DNA from: Euzebya rosea
GTDB taxonomy: Bacteria > Actinomycetota > Nitriliruptoria > Euzebyales > Euzebyaceae
NCBI RefSeq assembly: GCF_003073135.1
Contig: NZ_PGDQ01000017.1
Coordinates: 1-64,000, forward strand
Length of the DNA stretch: 64,000 nucleotides
Reading direction: 5' to 3'
The position numbers and the translations under genes were made by a program. This document shows positions 38,308 through 46,607 of the stretch, piece after piece. The stretch's first letter is position 1. Every line of letters begins with the position of its first letter. The notes beneath the pieces were generated by a model, which did no database searches, had not been told where the DNA came from, and saw only the letters and a list, made by a program, of their open reading frames with translations.

Positions 38308-39702
38308 TCACTCCTCGCGCTCGTGGTCGCGCTCGTGACGGGCGCGACGTCGCGCTGCCCACCCGTCGATGGTTCGGGGCTGTGCTCGCTCGACGACCAG
38401 CGCATCAGCGGGCACGTCGGTGGTGATGGTCGATCCCGCGCCGACGAAGGCGCCGGTTCCGATGTCGATGGGGGCCACCAGCATGCTGTCGCTGCCGACG
38501 AACGCCCCGTCACCGATCGTGGTCGTGTGCTTGTCGAAGCCGTCGTAGTTCACCGTGATGGTACCGGCTCCGAGGTTGACCCCCTTGCCCACCTCGGCAT
38601 CCCCCACGTAGGACAGGTGCGGGACCTTGGACCCCTCGCCGATGTGGGCCTTCTTCATCTCCACGAACCCCCCGGCCTTGCTGCCGCGCTCGAGGACCGT
38701 GCCGGTGCGCAGGTGGGTGTAGGGGCCGACGGTCGCCTCGGGCCCGATGCGGGCCTCCGTGGCGACGGTGTAGGTCACGCTCGCCCCCTCCCCCACAACC
38801 GTGTCGAGCAGCCGACTGTGAGGACCAACGGTGGCGCCCGCGGCGATGTGGGTGCGACCCTCCAGCATCGTGCCGGGCAGGATCGTCGCGTCGGCCTCGA
38901 CCACCACCTCGGCGTCGACGTAGGTCGTGGCGGGATCGACGACGCGCACGCCGGCGGCCATGTGCCGCAGGAGGATGCGCTGCCGCAGGACCCCCTCGAC
39001 CTCCGCCAGCTGGGCCATGTCGTTGACACCGGAGACCTCGTCGGGGTCGGCCTCGGTGGCCCTGACGCCGCCGTCGACGGCGAGGGCTGCGACGGTGTCG
39101 GTGAGGTACTCCTCCCCCTGGGCGTTTTCGGTGGTCAGCGACGACAGCGCCCGCAGCAGGTCGGGGGTGCGGAAAGCGAACATCGCGGTGTTCACCTCGT
39201 CGATGGCGCGTTCCACGTCGGTGGCATCACGGTGCTCGACGATGGCGGTCACGTTGCCGGCGTCGTCCCGGACGATCCGGCCGTAGCCGGTCGGGTCGGG
39301 CATGCGGGTGGTCAGCACCGACGCGGCGGCGTCACCCCGGTCGGCACGCAGGCGGGTGAGGGTCTCGGTGGTGATCCCGGGCACGTCGCCGGGCAGCACG
39401 AGGACCTCGTCGAGCCCGTCGAGCGCACCGGCTTCCACAGCCATGCGCACGGCGTGGCCGGTGCCGTTCTGCGGGTCCTGCAGGACGGTGACCAGGCCCG
39501 GGACGTCCATCGCCTCGGCCGCGGCGGCGACGTCGTCGGCCTGGTGGCCGACCACCACCACGACGCGGTCGAGGCCGAGCGGGCGCAGGGCTTCCAGGGC
39601 CCAGCCGAGCAACGACCGGCCGGCCACCTCGTGCAGGACCTTGGCCCGCGAGGACCGCAGCCGCGTGCCCTTGCCCGCGGCGAGCACAACAGCGCCGATC
39701 AC
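38308..39702 (-). CDS. glmU: bifunctional UDP-GlcNAc pyrophosphorylase/glucosamine-1-phosphate acetyltransferase
   Basis: A 464-residue enzyme making UDP-GlcNAc for cell wall synthesis. The N-terminal uridylyltransferase has VVLAAGKGTRLRSSRAKVLH and DPQNGTGHAVRMAVEAG. The C-terminal left-handed beta-helix acetyltransferase contains hexapeptide repeats with GGFVEMKKAHIGEGSKVPHL and NLGAGTITVNYDG (conserved acetyl-CoA/catalytic region). It is first in the glmU-prs transcript, with tRNA-Gln directly upstream on the same strand. Confidence 0.96.
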   Translation of the reverse strand: MIGAVVLAAGKGTRLRSSRAKVLHEVAGRSLLGWALEALRPLGLDRVVVVVGHQADDVAAAAEAMDVPGLVTVLQDPQNGTGHAVRMAVEAGALDGLDEVLVLPGDVPGITTETLTRLRADRGDAAASVLTTRMPDPTGYGRIVRDDAGNVTAIVEHRDATDVERAIDEVNTAMFAFRTPDLLRALSSLTTENAQGEEYLTDTVAALAVDGGVRATEADPDEVSGVNDMAQLAEVEGVLRQRILLRHMAAGVRVVDPATTYVDAEVVVEADATILPGTMLEGRTHIAAGATVGPHSRLLDTVVGEGASVTYTVATEARIGPEATVGPYTHLRTGTVLERGSKAGGFVEMKKAHIGEGSKVPHLSYVGDAEVGKGVNLGAGTITVNYDGFDKHTTTIGDGAFVGSDSMLVAPIDIGTGAFVGAGSTITTDVPADALVVERAQPRTIDGWAARRRARHERDHEREE

Positions 39703-39734
39703 TCCCGGATCCCGGGGTTCGACGCGTGTGCGGT

Positions 39735-39808
39735 TGGCTGGGGGGGAAGGTATCGAACCTTCAACTTCGACTCCAAAGGACGACGTGATGCCATTTCACC
39801 ACCCCCCA
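39735..39808 (-). tRNA. tRNA-Gln (UUG)
   Basis: Read leftward: acceptor TGGGGGG/CCCCCCA, D arm GTGA...TCAC, anticodon loop CTTTGGA giving anticodon UUG. The anticodon stem TCGTC/GTCGA has one T-T mismatch. T arm GAAGG-TTCGATA-CCTTC, discriminator G. CCA is encoded (39735-39737). It lies between ispE and glmU, as is common in actinobacteria. Confidence 0.93.
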
Positions 39809-39825
39809 AGGCTGGGGCAGTCAGG

Positions 39826-40791
39826 TTAGCAGCGCTGGACGACGGGACCCCCCGAGGGGGAGGTGGTGATCAGTACACGGGGGAACCGACCGGCGACCCT
39901 TCGGGCGATCCGCTGGGCTTCCTGCGCGTCCGCGGCGAGGCCGATGATCGTCGGACCGCTCCCCGAGACGACCGCCCCGAGCGCCCCGGCGTCCAGCAGC
40001 GCCTTGCGGTCCGCCGCCAACCTCGGCAGCAGGACCTCGGCCGCAGGCTGCAGGTCGTTGTGCAGCGCCGCACCGAGGGCCTCGGGGTCGCCGCCGGCGA
40101 CGGCCGCGAGGACCGCGTCGGGCTCGACCTCCGACGGCGTGCAGTGGTCGTCCCAGGCCTTGTAGACCGCCGGGGTGGACAGCTCCTCCTCCGCGGCGCA
40201 GACGACCCAGTGGAAGGCCCCGCGGCACAGGACGCGGGCGAAGCCGGTGCCGGTGCCGGTGGCAAGCGCCGTGCCACCCATGACGGTGAAGGGCACGTCG
40301 GCCCCGAGGTCGGCGGCCATGTCCCGCAGCTCGCTGCGCGGGATGCCGAGGTCCCACAGCTCGTTGAGCCCGACGAGCGCAGCGGCGGCGTCCGCGGACC
40401 CGCCGGCCATGCCGCCGGCAACGGGGATGCGCTTGGCCAGCTCCAGCCGGGTTCGCACCCCGACGACGGGGTCGTGTTCGTGCACGAGCTCCATGCGGAT
40501 TCCACGGGCGTCGGCCAGCAGCTGGGCCGCACGGACGATCAGGTTGTCGGGTCCGGTCGGGACGGCGGACCCGGCGTCGTGCGCCAGGCTCAGCTCGGTG
40601 CGTCGCCCACCCGCCGGGTGGTTGAGCAGCTCGCTCCGGCCCTCGATCCGCAGCGTCAGCTGGTCGGTGATCGCCACGCTCTGGAAGATCGTGACCAGCT
40701 CGTGGTACCCGTCGTCACGGATGCCACGGACCGCCAGGAACAGGTTGACCTTGGCGGGGACGCGCACGTTCGTGCAGGGGGCGGATGACAC
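39826..40791 (-). CDS. ispE: 4-diphosphocytidyl-2-C-methyl-D-erythritol kinase
   Basis: A 321-residue GHMP kinase of the MEP isoprenoid pathway. VRVPAKVNLFLAVRGIRDDGYH holds the substrate Lys/Asn and the DGYH motif. LAKRIPVAGGMAGGSADAAA (about 124-143) is the ATP-binding glycine loop, and VVSGSGPTIIGLA the C-terminal glycine motif. The GTG at 40791 lies 11 bases after the ksgA stop with AAGG upstream. The tatD-ksgA-ispE order matches other actinobacteria. Confidence 0.94.
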   Translation of the reverse strand: MSSAPCTNVRVPAKVNLFLAVRGIRDDGYHELVTIFQSVAITDQLTLRIEGRSELLNHPAGGRRTELSLAHDAGSAVPTGPDNLIVRAAQLLADARGIRMELVHEHDPVVGVRTRLELAKRIPVAGGMAGGSADAAAALVGLNELWDLGIPRSELRDMAADLGADVPFTVMGGTALATGTGTGFARVLCRGAFHWVVCAAEEELSTPAVYKAWDDHCTPSEVEPDAVLAAVAGGDPEALGAALHNDLQPAAEVLLPRLAADRKALLDAGALGAVVSGSGPTIIGLAADAQEAQRIARRVAGRFPRVLITTSPSGGPVVQRC

Positions 40792-40802
40792 AGGCGGTGA
40801 CC

Positions 40803-41648
40803 TTATGCGTGGCCGGCGAGCCGTACCCAATCCTCCGGGCCGAGCTCCTCGGCACGGGTGGTCAGCGGCATGCCCGCGGCCTCCAGCATCTCATCGACGT
40901 CGGCGGGTCGTCGTCCGTCCACGGCCAGGGCGTTGCGCAGCAGCTTGCGTCGCTGTCCGAAGCCCGCGTCGACCAGCGCCATGACCGGTTCCATCTCCGC
41001 CGGGTCCACGTCGGGCAGCGGTCGCACGTCGACGGTGACGGAGTCGACCTTGGGCACCGGGTGGAACGCCTGACGGCTGATCGGACCGGCGATCCGTGCG
41101 GTGGCGAGCAGCGCGATCTTGATGCTCACCGCCCCGTGGGCCTTCTGCCCGGGGGTCGCGACCCACCGCTCCCCCACCTCGCGTTGCACCATGACGTGGT
41201 AGCCCGACAGCGCCCCCTCGCGCAGGGCCGTCAGCAGGATGGGGGTGGCGACGTTGTAGGGCAGGTTGGCGACCATCACGGCCGGGGTGTCGCCGATCAG
41301 GTCGGCGTAGCTGACCCCCAGGGCGTCGGCGACGAGGATCTCGACGTCGGCGTCGCCGATCACCTCGGCCAGCGCGCCGGCCAGTCCGTGGTCCAGCTCG
41401 ACCGCGAGCACGCGCGCACCGGCCTCGACCAGCGCCAGGGTCAGGCTGCCCAGCCCGGGGCCGACCTCGACGACCAGGTCGCCTGCGGTCACGCCGGCGT
41501 CGCGGACGATGCGGCGCACCGTGTTGGGGTCGGTCACGAAGTTCTGTCCGCGGGTCTTGGTGGGCCGCAGTCCGTGGCGGTCGAGGATCGCGCGGATCTC
41601 CCGTCCGCCGAGGAGGGCGCGCGTCCCCTCGCCGGCGTCGTCGGTCAC
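40803..41648 (-). CDS. rsmA: 16S rRNA (adenine1518/1519-N6)-dimethyltransferase
   Basis: A 281-residue KsgA enzyme dimethylating two adenines near the 3' end of 16S rRNA during 30S maturation. GLRPTKTRGQNFVTDPNTV, SAM motif VVEVGPGLGSLTLAL, acidic VLAVELDHGLAGAL and catalytic NLPYNVATPI (about 125-134) are present, with the C-terminal helical domain containing GFGQRRKLLRNAL. The GTG start lies close to the tatD stop codon (41659). Confidence 0.95.
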   Translation of the reverse strand: MTDDAGEGTRALLGGREIRAILDRHGLRPTKTRGQNFVTDPNTVRRIVRDAGVTAGDLVVEVGPGLGSLTLALVEAGARVLAVELDHGLAGALAEVIGDADVEILVADALGVSYADLIGDTPAVMVANLPYNVATPILLTALREGALSGYHVMVQREVGERWVATPGQKAHGAVSIKIALLATARIAGPISRQAFHPVPKVDSVTVDVRPLPDVDPAEMEPVMALVDAGFGQRRKLLRNALAVDGRRPADVDEMLEAAGMPLTTRAEELGPEDWVRLAGHA

Positions 41649-41658
41649 GAGGCCCCCG

Positions 41659-42435
41659 TCACGAGCCCGACGCCGGGTCGGGCAGCGCGAAGGCCCGGAC
41701 GGCGTTGGCGCTGGTCGCCGTACCCATCTCCTCGGGCGTGCAGCCGTGCAGCTCGCCGAGGAACGCCGCCGTGACCGCCACCCGCGCGGGTTCGTTGGTC
41801 TTGCCCCGGTGGGGGTGGGGGGACAGGAACGGCGAGTCGGTCTCGGTGAGGAGCAGGTCGATCGGCGCGACTGCGGCGGCCGCCTGCAGGTCCTTGGCGT
41901 TCTTGAAGGTCACGTTGCCGGCGAAGGACATGAACCAGCCCTCGGCTGCGCAGGTCTCCACCAGGTCGGGGCCGCCGGAGAAGCAGTGGAAGACCACCCG
42001 CGGCAGCGGCTTCTCGTCGTGGAGGACCCGCACGATGTCGTCGTGGGCCTCGCGGTCGTGGATGACGAGGGTGCGGTCGTGGTCCCGTGCGATGCGGATG
42101 TGGGCGCGGAAGGACTCTTCCTGCCGGATCCGGGGGGCGCCCTCGCGGAACCAGTCCAGCCCCGTCTCGCCGACGGCGACCACCGACGGGTTCGTCGCCA
42201 GGCCCTCGATGTGGTCGAGCACCGCGTCGGTCGCCTCGATGGAGTCGTTGGGGTGGATGCCGACGGATGCCCACACGCCGGGTGTGGTGGCGGCGATCCG
42301 CACGCACTCGGCGCTGGAGGCGAGGTCGGTGCCGACGCAGACCATCGTGGTCACGCCGGCCTCGCGGGCACGCGCAACGGTCGCCTCGACCCCGTCGGGG
42401 GCCATGGTCAGGTGGCAGTGGGTGTCAGTGAACAC
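41659..42435 (-). CDS. tatD: TatD-family metal-dependent hydrolase
   Basis: A 258-residue TIM-barrel deoxyribonuclease-like enzyme. The metal ligands are visible: FTDTHCHL (HxH, 5-7), AVGETGLDW with Glu (about 91-97), HDREAHDDIV, FHCFSGG with His, and TETDSPFLSPHPHRGK with Asp (about 203). It is soluble and probably acts in DNA or nucleotide processing. The GTG start lies only 26 bases from the divergent AbrB-type gene. Confidence 0.92.
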   Translation of the reverse strand: MFTDTHCHLTMAPDGVEATVARAREAGVTTMVCVGTDLASSAECVRIAATTPGVWASVGIHPNDSIEATDAVLDHIEGLATNPSVVAVGETGLDWFREGAPRIRQEESFRAHIRIARDHDRTLVIHDREAHDDIVRVLHDEKPLPRVVFHCFSGGPDLVETCAAEGWFMSFAGNVTFKNAKDLQAAAAVAPIDLLLTETDSPFLSPHPHRGKTNEPARVAVTAAFLGELHGCTPEEMGTATSANAVRAFALPDPASGS

Positions 42436-42461
42436 GTGGCAGGAGGGTATCGTGAGCCGTC

Positions 42462-42761
42462 ATGACCGACGGTGTGGGTGGCGCATCGGGCGACGACGCG
42501 ACGTCCGACACGAGGGGTGTGCGACGCAAGGTCGACCACCTGGGTCGTGTGGTCATCCCGGCATCGATGCGTCGGATGCTGGGCATCGGCGACGGTGACG
42601 AGCTCGAGGTCCGCCTGGACGGCGAGGTCCTGCGCATGCGCAAGCCGCGGGAGTCGTGTGCGTTCTGCGGCACCCGTGAGGACCTGACCGAGGTCCTCCA
42701 GCATCCCGTCTGCTGGTCGTGCGTCGCCGCGGTCCGCGCCCGTGGAAGGGAGGGACGATGA
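42462..42761 (+). CDS. AbrB/SpoVT-type regulator with zinc ribbon tail
   Basis: A 99-residue protein. Residues about 20-63 form the swapped-hairpin AbrB DNA-binding domain (VRRKVDHLGRVVIPASMRRM, then LGIGDGDELEVRLDGE). The C-terminus adds CAFCG at about 66 and CWSC at about 84, two CxxC pairs that look like a small zinc ribbon replacing the usual AbrB multimerisation domain. It should act as a dimeric global or local regulator. It is divergent from tatD and translationally coupled (ATGA) to a tiny membrane protein gene. Confidence 0.88.
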   Translation: MTDGVGGASGDDATSDTRGVRRKVDHLGRVVIPASMRRMLGIGDGDELEVRLDGEVLRMRKPRESCAFCGTREDLTEVLQHPVCWSCVAAVRARGREGR

Positions 42762-42856
42762 ACCAGAAGCCATGGGTCAAGGGGGTCGTGCTGGTCGTGC
42801 TGCTCGGCATGATCGCGGCGCTGCTGGCGGTGGCCATCCTGCCGTCCGGGGCCTGA
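42758..42856 (+). CDS. 32-residue single-pass membrane protein
   Basis: Starts with an ATG overlapping the AbrB stop (ATGA, 42758-42761) and ends TGA at 42854-42856. The sequence is MNQKPWVKG, then a hydrophobic stretch VVLVVLLGMIAALLAVAIL, then PSGA. AAGGGAGGGAC just upstream is a good ribosome binding site. The short basic head and single helix recall small membrane proteins such as Prli42 in general shape only. The function is unknown. Its coupling to a regulator suggests a sensor or anchor role, which is inference. Confidence 0.65.
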   Translation: MNQKPWVKGVVLVVLLGMIAALLAVAILPSGA

Positions 42857-42905
42857 CGCCAACCGACATCTGACAGATGGGGAAACGGGGGCCCTGCTGC
42901 TGCGC

Positions 42906-42941
42906 GCACGGATTCGGGGAGTGGTAGACCACTGTCCGTGC
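42906..42941. other. nested hairpin upstream of the lipoprotein gene
   Basis: GCACGGA (42906-42912) pairs with TCCGTGC (42935-42941), and within it AGTGGT (42920-42925) pairs with ACCACT (42928-42933). It lies between the mini membrane protein and the lipoprotein gene. It could terminate the AbrB transcript or sit in the lipoprotein leader. Confidence 0.45.
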
Positions 42942-42976
42942 CGGGATGTCCGGCGAGCTTCCATCCCGGAGGGGAC

Positions 42977-43807
42977 ATGACCACCATCACCCGAACCGGG
43001 GCCGCCCTGCTGGCCCTCGCGTTCTTCCTCGCTGCCTGCGGCGGCGACGACGCCCCGGTCGCCGAGCTGGCCGCCACGACGGAGCCAGCGGAGGACGAGG
43101 AACCCACGGTGCCGCCCGCGCCACCGGCCCCCACCACCGAGGAGGAGTCCGGGGTGAAGGACGCCCCCACGATCGAGGCGACGGTCCCACCCGCCCCGAC
43201 GCCGACCGCGGCCCCGGCTTCCCCGCCTGTCGCCCCGGCGGCTCCGGCAGCCCCGCCTGCCCCGGCCATGACGGAGGCCATGGAGCAGTTCGGTGAGGAC
43301 ATGGGTGCCGGTGGCGCCACCAGCTACGACAGCTACGTCACCATCACCGACGACACCGGCGCCATCCAGCTGGACGTGCCAGCGGAGTGGACCGACATCG
43401 ACGGCCGGCCCTACACCGACGACCAGGGCCGGCAGCTGTTCGACGTCCGCGCCTCACCGGACCTGCAGGGGTACCTCGACACCTGGGACGTGCCGGCCGT
43501 CATCGTGACCGCCTCGCGCGAGGTGGCGCAGACCGAGAACGAGGTCACGCTGCTCGACGAGCTGGTCGGGCCGTTCTCCGAGGCCTGCACCTACCTCGGC
43601 CGCGAGCCCTACGACGACGGCCTCTACGTCGGCCAGGTCGACGTGTTCGACTCGTGCGGTGGGACGCCGACGGGATACATCATCCTCGGGGCCGTGCCCT
43701 CCTCCCGCGCGTTCGTCATCCGGGTGCAGGTGCAGGTCGTGGAGGAACGTGACATCGAGGCGCTGATCCAGGCGCTGAACACCTTCGTGATCGTCGGGGA
43801 CGTCTAG
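42977..43807 (+). CDS. lipoprotein of unknown function
   Basis: A 276-residue exported protein. The signal peptide TRTGAALLALAFFLAACGGDD has the lipobox LAAC, so the mature protein is lipid-anchored. A 75-residue Pro/Ala/Thr/Glu-rich spacer follows (TVPPAPPAPTTEEESGV, PPAPAM). The folded part begins about residue 115: YVTITDDTGAIQLDVPAEWTD through CTYLGREPYDDGLYVG to IQALNTFVIVGDV, with two cysteines. This resembles the PsbP/LpqN-like folds often carried by actinobacterial lipoproteins, but that match is tentative. GGAGGGG precedes ATG 42977. Confidence 0.75.
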   Translation: MTTITRTGAALLALAFFLAACGGDDAPVAELAATTEPAEDEEPTVPPAPPAPTTEEESGVKDAPTIEATVPPAPTPTAAPASPPVAPAAPAAPPAPAMTEAMEQFGEDMGAGGATSYDSYVTITDDTGAIQLDVPAEWTDIDGRPYTDDQGRQLFDVRASPDLQGYLDTWDVPAVIVTASREVAQTENEVTLLDELVGPFSEACTYLGREPYDDGLYVGQVDVFDSCGGTPTGYIILGAVPSSRAFVIRVQVQVVEERDIEALIQALNTFVIVGDV

Positions 43808-43849
43808 GGTCCTGTCGACCCATCGCCGACCCCTCGAGGTGACCGTCCC

Positions 43850-44953
43850 GTGAGCTTCCCTCCCGACCGCATCCTGCTGGGCCCCGGCCCGTCCGACGTG
43901 CACCCCGCGGTGCTGGAGTCGCTCGGCCGGCCCCTGCTGGGGCACCTCGACCCGGCGTTCCTGCCGATCCTCGACGAGGTGGTGGCGGACCTGCGCACGG
44001 CGTTCCGGACCGACAACGCCGCCACCCTGCCGATCAGCGGGACGGGCAGCGCCGGGCTCGAGGCGGCGATGGTCAACCTGATCGAACCCGGTGATCCCGT
44101 GGTCGTCGGCGTCAACGGTGTGTTCGGCGGCCGCCTGGCCGAGGTGGCGCGCCGTGCCGGTGCGGACGTGCACACCGTCGAACGCGACTGGGGCCGGATC
44201 ATCGAACCCGAGGCGTTCCTCGACGCCTGCCGGGCCCACGACGCCCGTGTCGCGGCGATCGTGCACGCCGAGACCTCCACCGGTGTCGCACAGCCCGTGG
44301 CCGACATCGGTGCGGCGCTCGGCGAGACCGACACGCTGCTGGTGCTCGACACCGTCACCAGCCTCGGCGGCATGCCGGTGGAGGTCGACGGATGGCAGGT
44401 CGACGCGGCCTACTCGGGCACCCAGAAGTGCCTGAGCGTGCCGCCGGGCCTGTCGCCCGTGACGTTCAGCGACAAGGCCGTGGCGAAGCTGCGGGCCCGC
44501 GCCACCCCGGTGCAGTCGTGGTACCTGGACCTGTCGCTGATCCTCGCCTACGTCGACGGGGACGGCGGTCGCACGTACCACCACACCGCACCCATCTCGA
44601 TGCTCTACGGGCTGCACCGCGGGTTGAAGCTGCTGCTGGAGGAAGGCCTCGAGGCACGCTGGGCCCGTCATGCACGGCTGGGCGGGATGCTGCAGGACGG
44701 GCTGGTCGAGATGGGCCTGCCGCTGCTGGCCCAGGAGGGGCACCGCCTGCCCCAGCTGACGACCGTCGGGCTGCCCGACGGGGTCGAGGAGGCGACGCTG
44801 CGTCGTCGGCTGCTCGACGAGCACGGCATCGAGGTCGGCGGCGGCCTCGGACAGTTCGCCGGCCGCGCCTGGCGGATCGGCCTGATGGGCCACTCCGCCA
44901 GCGAACGCAACGTGCGCATGGTCCTCGCGGCGATCGCGGACCTGCTGGGCTGA
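43850..44953 (+). CDS. alanine-glyoxylate/serine-pyruvate aminotransferase family (PLP-dependent)
   Basis: A 367-residue class V aminotransferase. LLGPGPSDVHPAVLESLGRP is the typical start, and LPISGTGSAGLEAAMVNLIEPG the PLP phosphate region. VLDTVTSLGGMPVEVDGWQVD holds the PLP-contact Asp, and AAYSGTQKCLSVPPGLSPVTF the Schiff-base lysine (about 203). It probably moves an amino group between alanine or serine and glyoxylate or pyruvate. The true donor cannot be told. GTG at 43850. Confidence 0.88.
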   Translation: MSFPPDRILLGPGPSDVHPAVLESLGRPLLGHLDPAFLPILDEVVADLRTAFRTDNAATLPISGTGSAGLEAAMVNLIEPGDPVVVGVNGVFGGRLAEVARRAGADVHTVERDWGRIIEPEAFLDACRAHDARVAAIVHAETSTGVAQPVADIGAALGETDTLLVLDTVTSLGGMPVEVDGWQVDAAYSGTQKCLSVPPGLSPVTFSDKAVAKLRARATPVQSWYLDLSLILAYVDGDGGRTYHHTAPISMLYGLHRGLKLLLEEGLEARWARHARLGGMLQDGLVEMGLPLLAQEGHRLPQLTTVGLPDGVEEATLRRRLLDEHGIEVGGGLGQFAGRAWRIGLMGHSASERNVRMVLAAIADLLG

Positions 44954-44971
44954 CCCGCCCGCTCGGGCCGG

Positions 44972-45505
44972 TCAGGCGTCGGGCAGCAGCACCGTGTACA
45001 GCAGTCGGCGCCGCCGACCAGCCGTGGGGTCGTTGTCCAGGACTCGTCCCACCACCGCGCGCAGCTCCTCCAGCACGGCGTCCACCTCGTCGTCGGTCAG
45101 CCACAGCGGCGCCACCCGGTAGCCGATGCGCTCGGCGACCGCGTCGACCCCGTCCGGGCCCTCGGCCGCCTCGACCGCCCGCCCGAAGCTGGCCAGCATG
45201 GTGGCGGCGAAGACGTGGAAGCGCTGCGCGTGGTCCCGTGCGGAGAGGCCCGCCAGGTCGTCGGGACCCAGGGAGACCGCGTCCCTGACCACGCCGTAGG
45301 TCCGCTCGGTCACGCCACGGACCGGCCGCTCGGACACCACCGTGAGCATGCCGCCGTCAGCCAGCTTGGCGACATGCCGGTACAGCGTGGCCTGTGGCAC
45401 GTCGCCGAGCACCTCGACCAGCTGCTGGGGCGTCATCTCGCGTCCCAGCAGGGCCTGCACGACGCGCAGCCGAACCGGGTGCAGCAGCAGGTCCGCCTTG
45501 GTCAT
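44972..45505 (-). CDS. ArsR-like winged helix-turn-helix regulator
   Basis: A 177-residue protein. The N-terminal 75 residues are a winged helix: LLHPVRLRVVQALLGREMTP, then QQLVEVLGDVPQATLYRHVAKLADGGML. The rest is helical (FHVFAATMLASFGRAVEAAEG, LTDDEVDAVLEELRAVVGR) and may bind a ligand or dimerise. It is divergent from the alpha/beta hydrolase gene and faces a palindrome between them, so it likely represses both. The layout is like PadR/ArsR-type local regulators. Confidence 0.82.
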   Translation of the reverse strand: MTKADLLLHPVRLRVVQALLGREMTPQQLVEVLGDVPQATLYRHVAKLADGGMLTVVSERPVRGVTERTYGVVRDAVSLGPDDLAGLSARDHAQRFHVFAATMLASFGRAVEAAEGPDGVDAVAERIGYRVAPLWLTDDEVDAVLEELRAVVGRVLDNDPTAGRRRRLLYTVLLPDA

Positions 45506-45535
45506 CGACTCACCCCTTCCTCGGTCACGGCGCTA

Positions 45536-45557
45536 ATGTTATCATCCATGAGAACAT
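45536..45557. promoter_or_regulatory. operator-like palindrome between regulator and hydrolase
   Basis: ATGTTATCAT (45536-45545) and ATGAGAACAT (45548-45557) match as an inverted repeat at 9 of 10 positions around a CC centre. The site is AT-rich in a GC-rich genome, 31 bases from the regulator's start and 32 from the hydrolase's. The likely ligand is the divergent HTH protein. Confidence 0.65.
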
Positions 45558-45588
45558 AAACGTCCATCCGACCGAGGGACCCGCCGCC

Positions 45589-46602
45589 ATGTCCGAGCAC
45601 ACCCAGCCCGAACACACACAGCCCGAGCACACACAGCCCGAAGCCACCGCCATCCCCCGCAGCGGGACGTCGACCGACGTCACCTTCCCATCCGGTGACC
45701 TGACGCTCGCCGGGTCGCTGCGTCACCCCGACGGCCCCGCGACCGGCGCGGCCGCGCTCCTGATCAGCGGATCCGGGCCGCTCGACCGCGACTCCAACAC
45801 CAGGAAGGCCCGGCTCGGTGTGTCGGCGCTGCTGGCCGATGCGCTGGCCGACGCCGGGGTGCTGTCGCTGCGCTACGACAAGCGCGGCGTCGGCGACAGC
45901 GACGGGGACTACGACTCCGCTGGGCTGCGCGACAACATCGACGACGCCGTCGCGGCCCTGTCGTTCCTGCGAAGCCAGGAGGGCGTGGATCCCGAGCGGG
46001 TCGTCGTCGTCGGCCATTCCGAGGGCGCGCTGATCGCGCTGGACATCGCGGCCACCCATGGCGAGGACGTCGGTGGCGTGGCGTTGCTGGCCGGCACGAC
46101 GCACAACGGTGAGGAGGTGCTGCGCTGGCAGGCCACCCGGGTCGCGGAGTTCCTGCCCACGCCGGTCCGCCTGCTGCTGAAGCTACTGCGCACCGACATC
46201 GCCGCCAGCCAGACCAAGCGGCTGGCCTCGATCAAGGCGTCGAACAAGGACGTCATGCGCGTGCAGCTCGTCGCGAAGCTGAACGCCAAGTGGCTCCGCG
46301 AGTTCATGGCGTTCGAGCCGGCTCCCCTGCTGGAGCGGGTGTCGGTGCCGGTGCTGGCGGTGACGGGCGCCGGCGACGTGCAGGTCGACCCCGAGGACGT
46401 CGAGGCGATGCGGCAGCTCGTCACGGCGGCTCCTTTCGAGGGACACGTGGTGGACGGCGTCAACCACATCCTGCGGGCCGGCGACCCCTCACCGACCACC
46501 TACCGCACGCAGACCGGCAACCCCCTGGACGCGCGGGTGGTCTCCCACGTCACTCGCTGGCTCGCGCGCCTGCCGCTGTCACGGGAGGCGGCGGAGGGCT
46601 GA
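45589..46602 (+). CDS. alpha/beta hydrolase
   Basis: A 337-residue esterase/lipase-like enzyme. After an N-terminal EHTQP triple repeat come ALLISGSGPLDRDSN (oxyanion region), LRYDKRGVGDSDGDYD, and the nucleophile elbow VVVVGHSEGALIALDIA with the Ser at about 143. A late Asp in TGAGDVQVDPED and His in VDGVNHILRAG complete the triad. No secretion signal, so it is cytoplasmic. The substrate is unknown. It is controlled, by inference, through the palindrome and the divergent regulator. Confidence 0.88.
   Translation: MSEHTQPEHTQPEHTQPEATAIPRSGTSTDVTFPSGDLTLAGSLRHPDGPATGAAALLISGSGPLDRDSNTRKARLGVSALLADALADAGVLSLRYDKRGVGDSDGDYDSAGLRDNIDDAVAALSFLRSQEGVDPERVVVVGHSEGALIALDIAATHGEDVGGVALLAGTTHNGEEVLRWQATRVAEFLPTPVRLLLKLLRTDIAASQTKRLASIKASNKDVMRVQLVAKLNAKWLREFMAFEPAPLLERVSVPVLAVTGAGDVQVDPEDVEAMRQLVTAAPFEGHVVDGVNHILRAGDPSPTTYRTQTGNPLDARVVSHVTRWLARLPLSREAAEG
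45595..45639. repeat. 15-bp tandem repeat (three units) encoding EHTQP
   Basis: Three adjacent units (45595, 45610, 45625) of the GAGCACACACAGCCC type differ by one or two bases. They give EHTQP three times at the hydrolase N-terminus. In-frame length change is possible without loss of the enzyme. Confidence 0.85.
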
Positions 46603-46607
46603 ACCGG

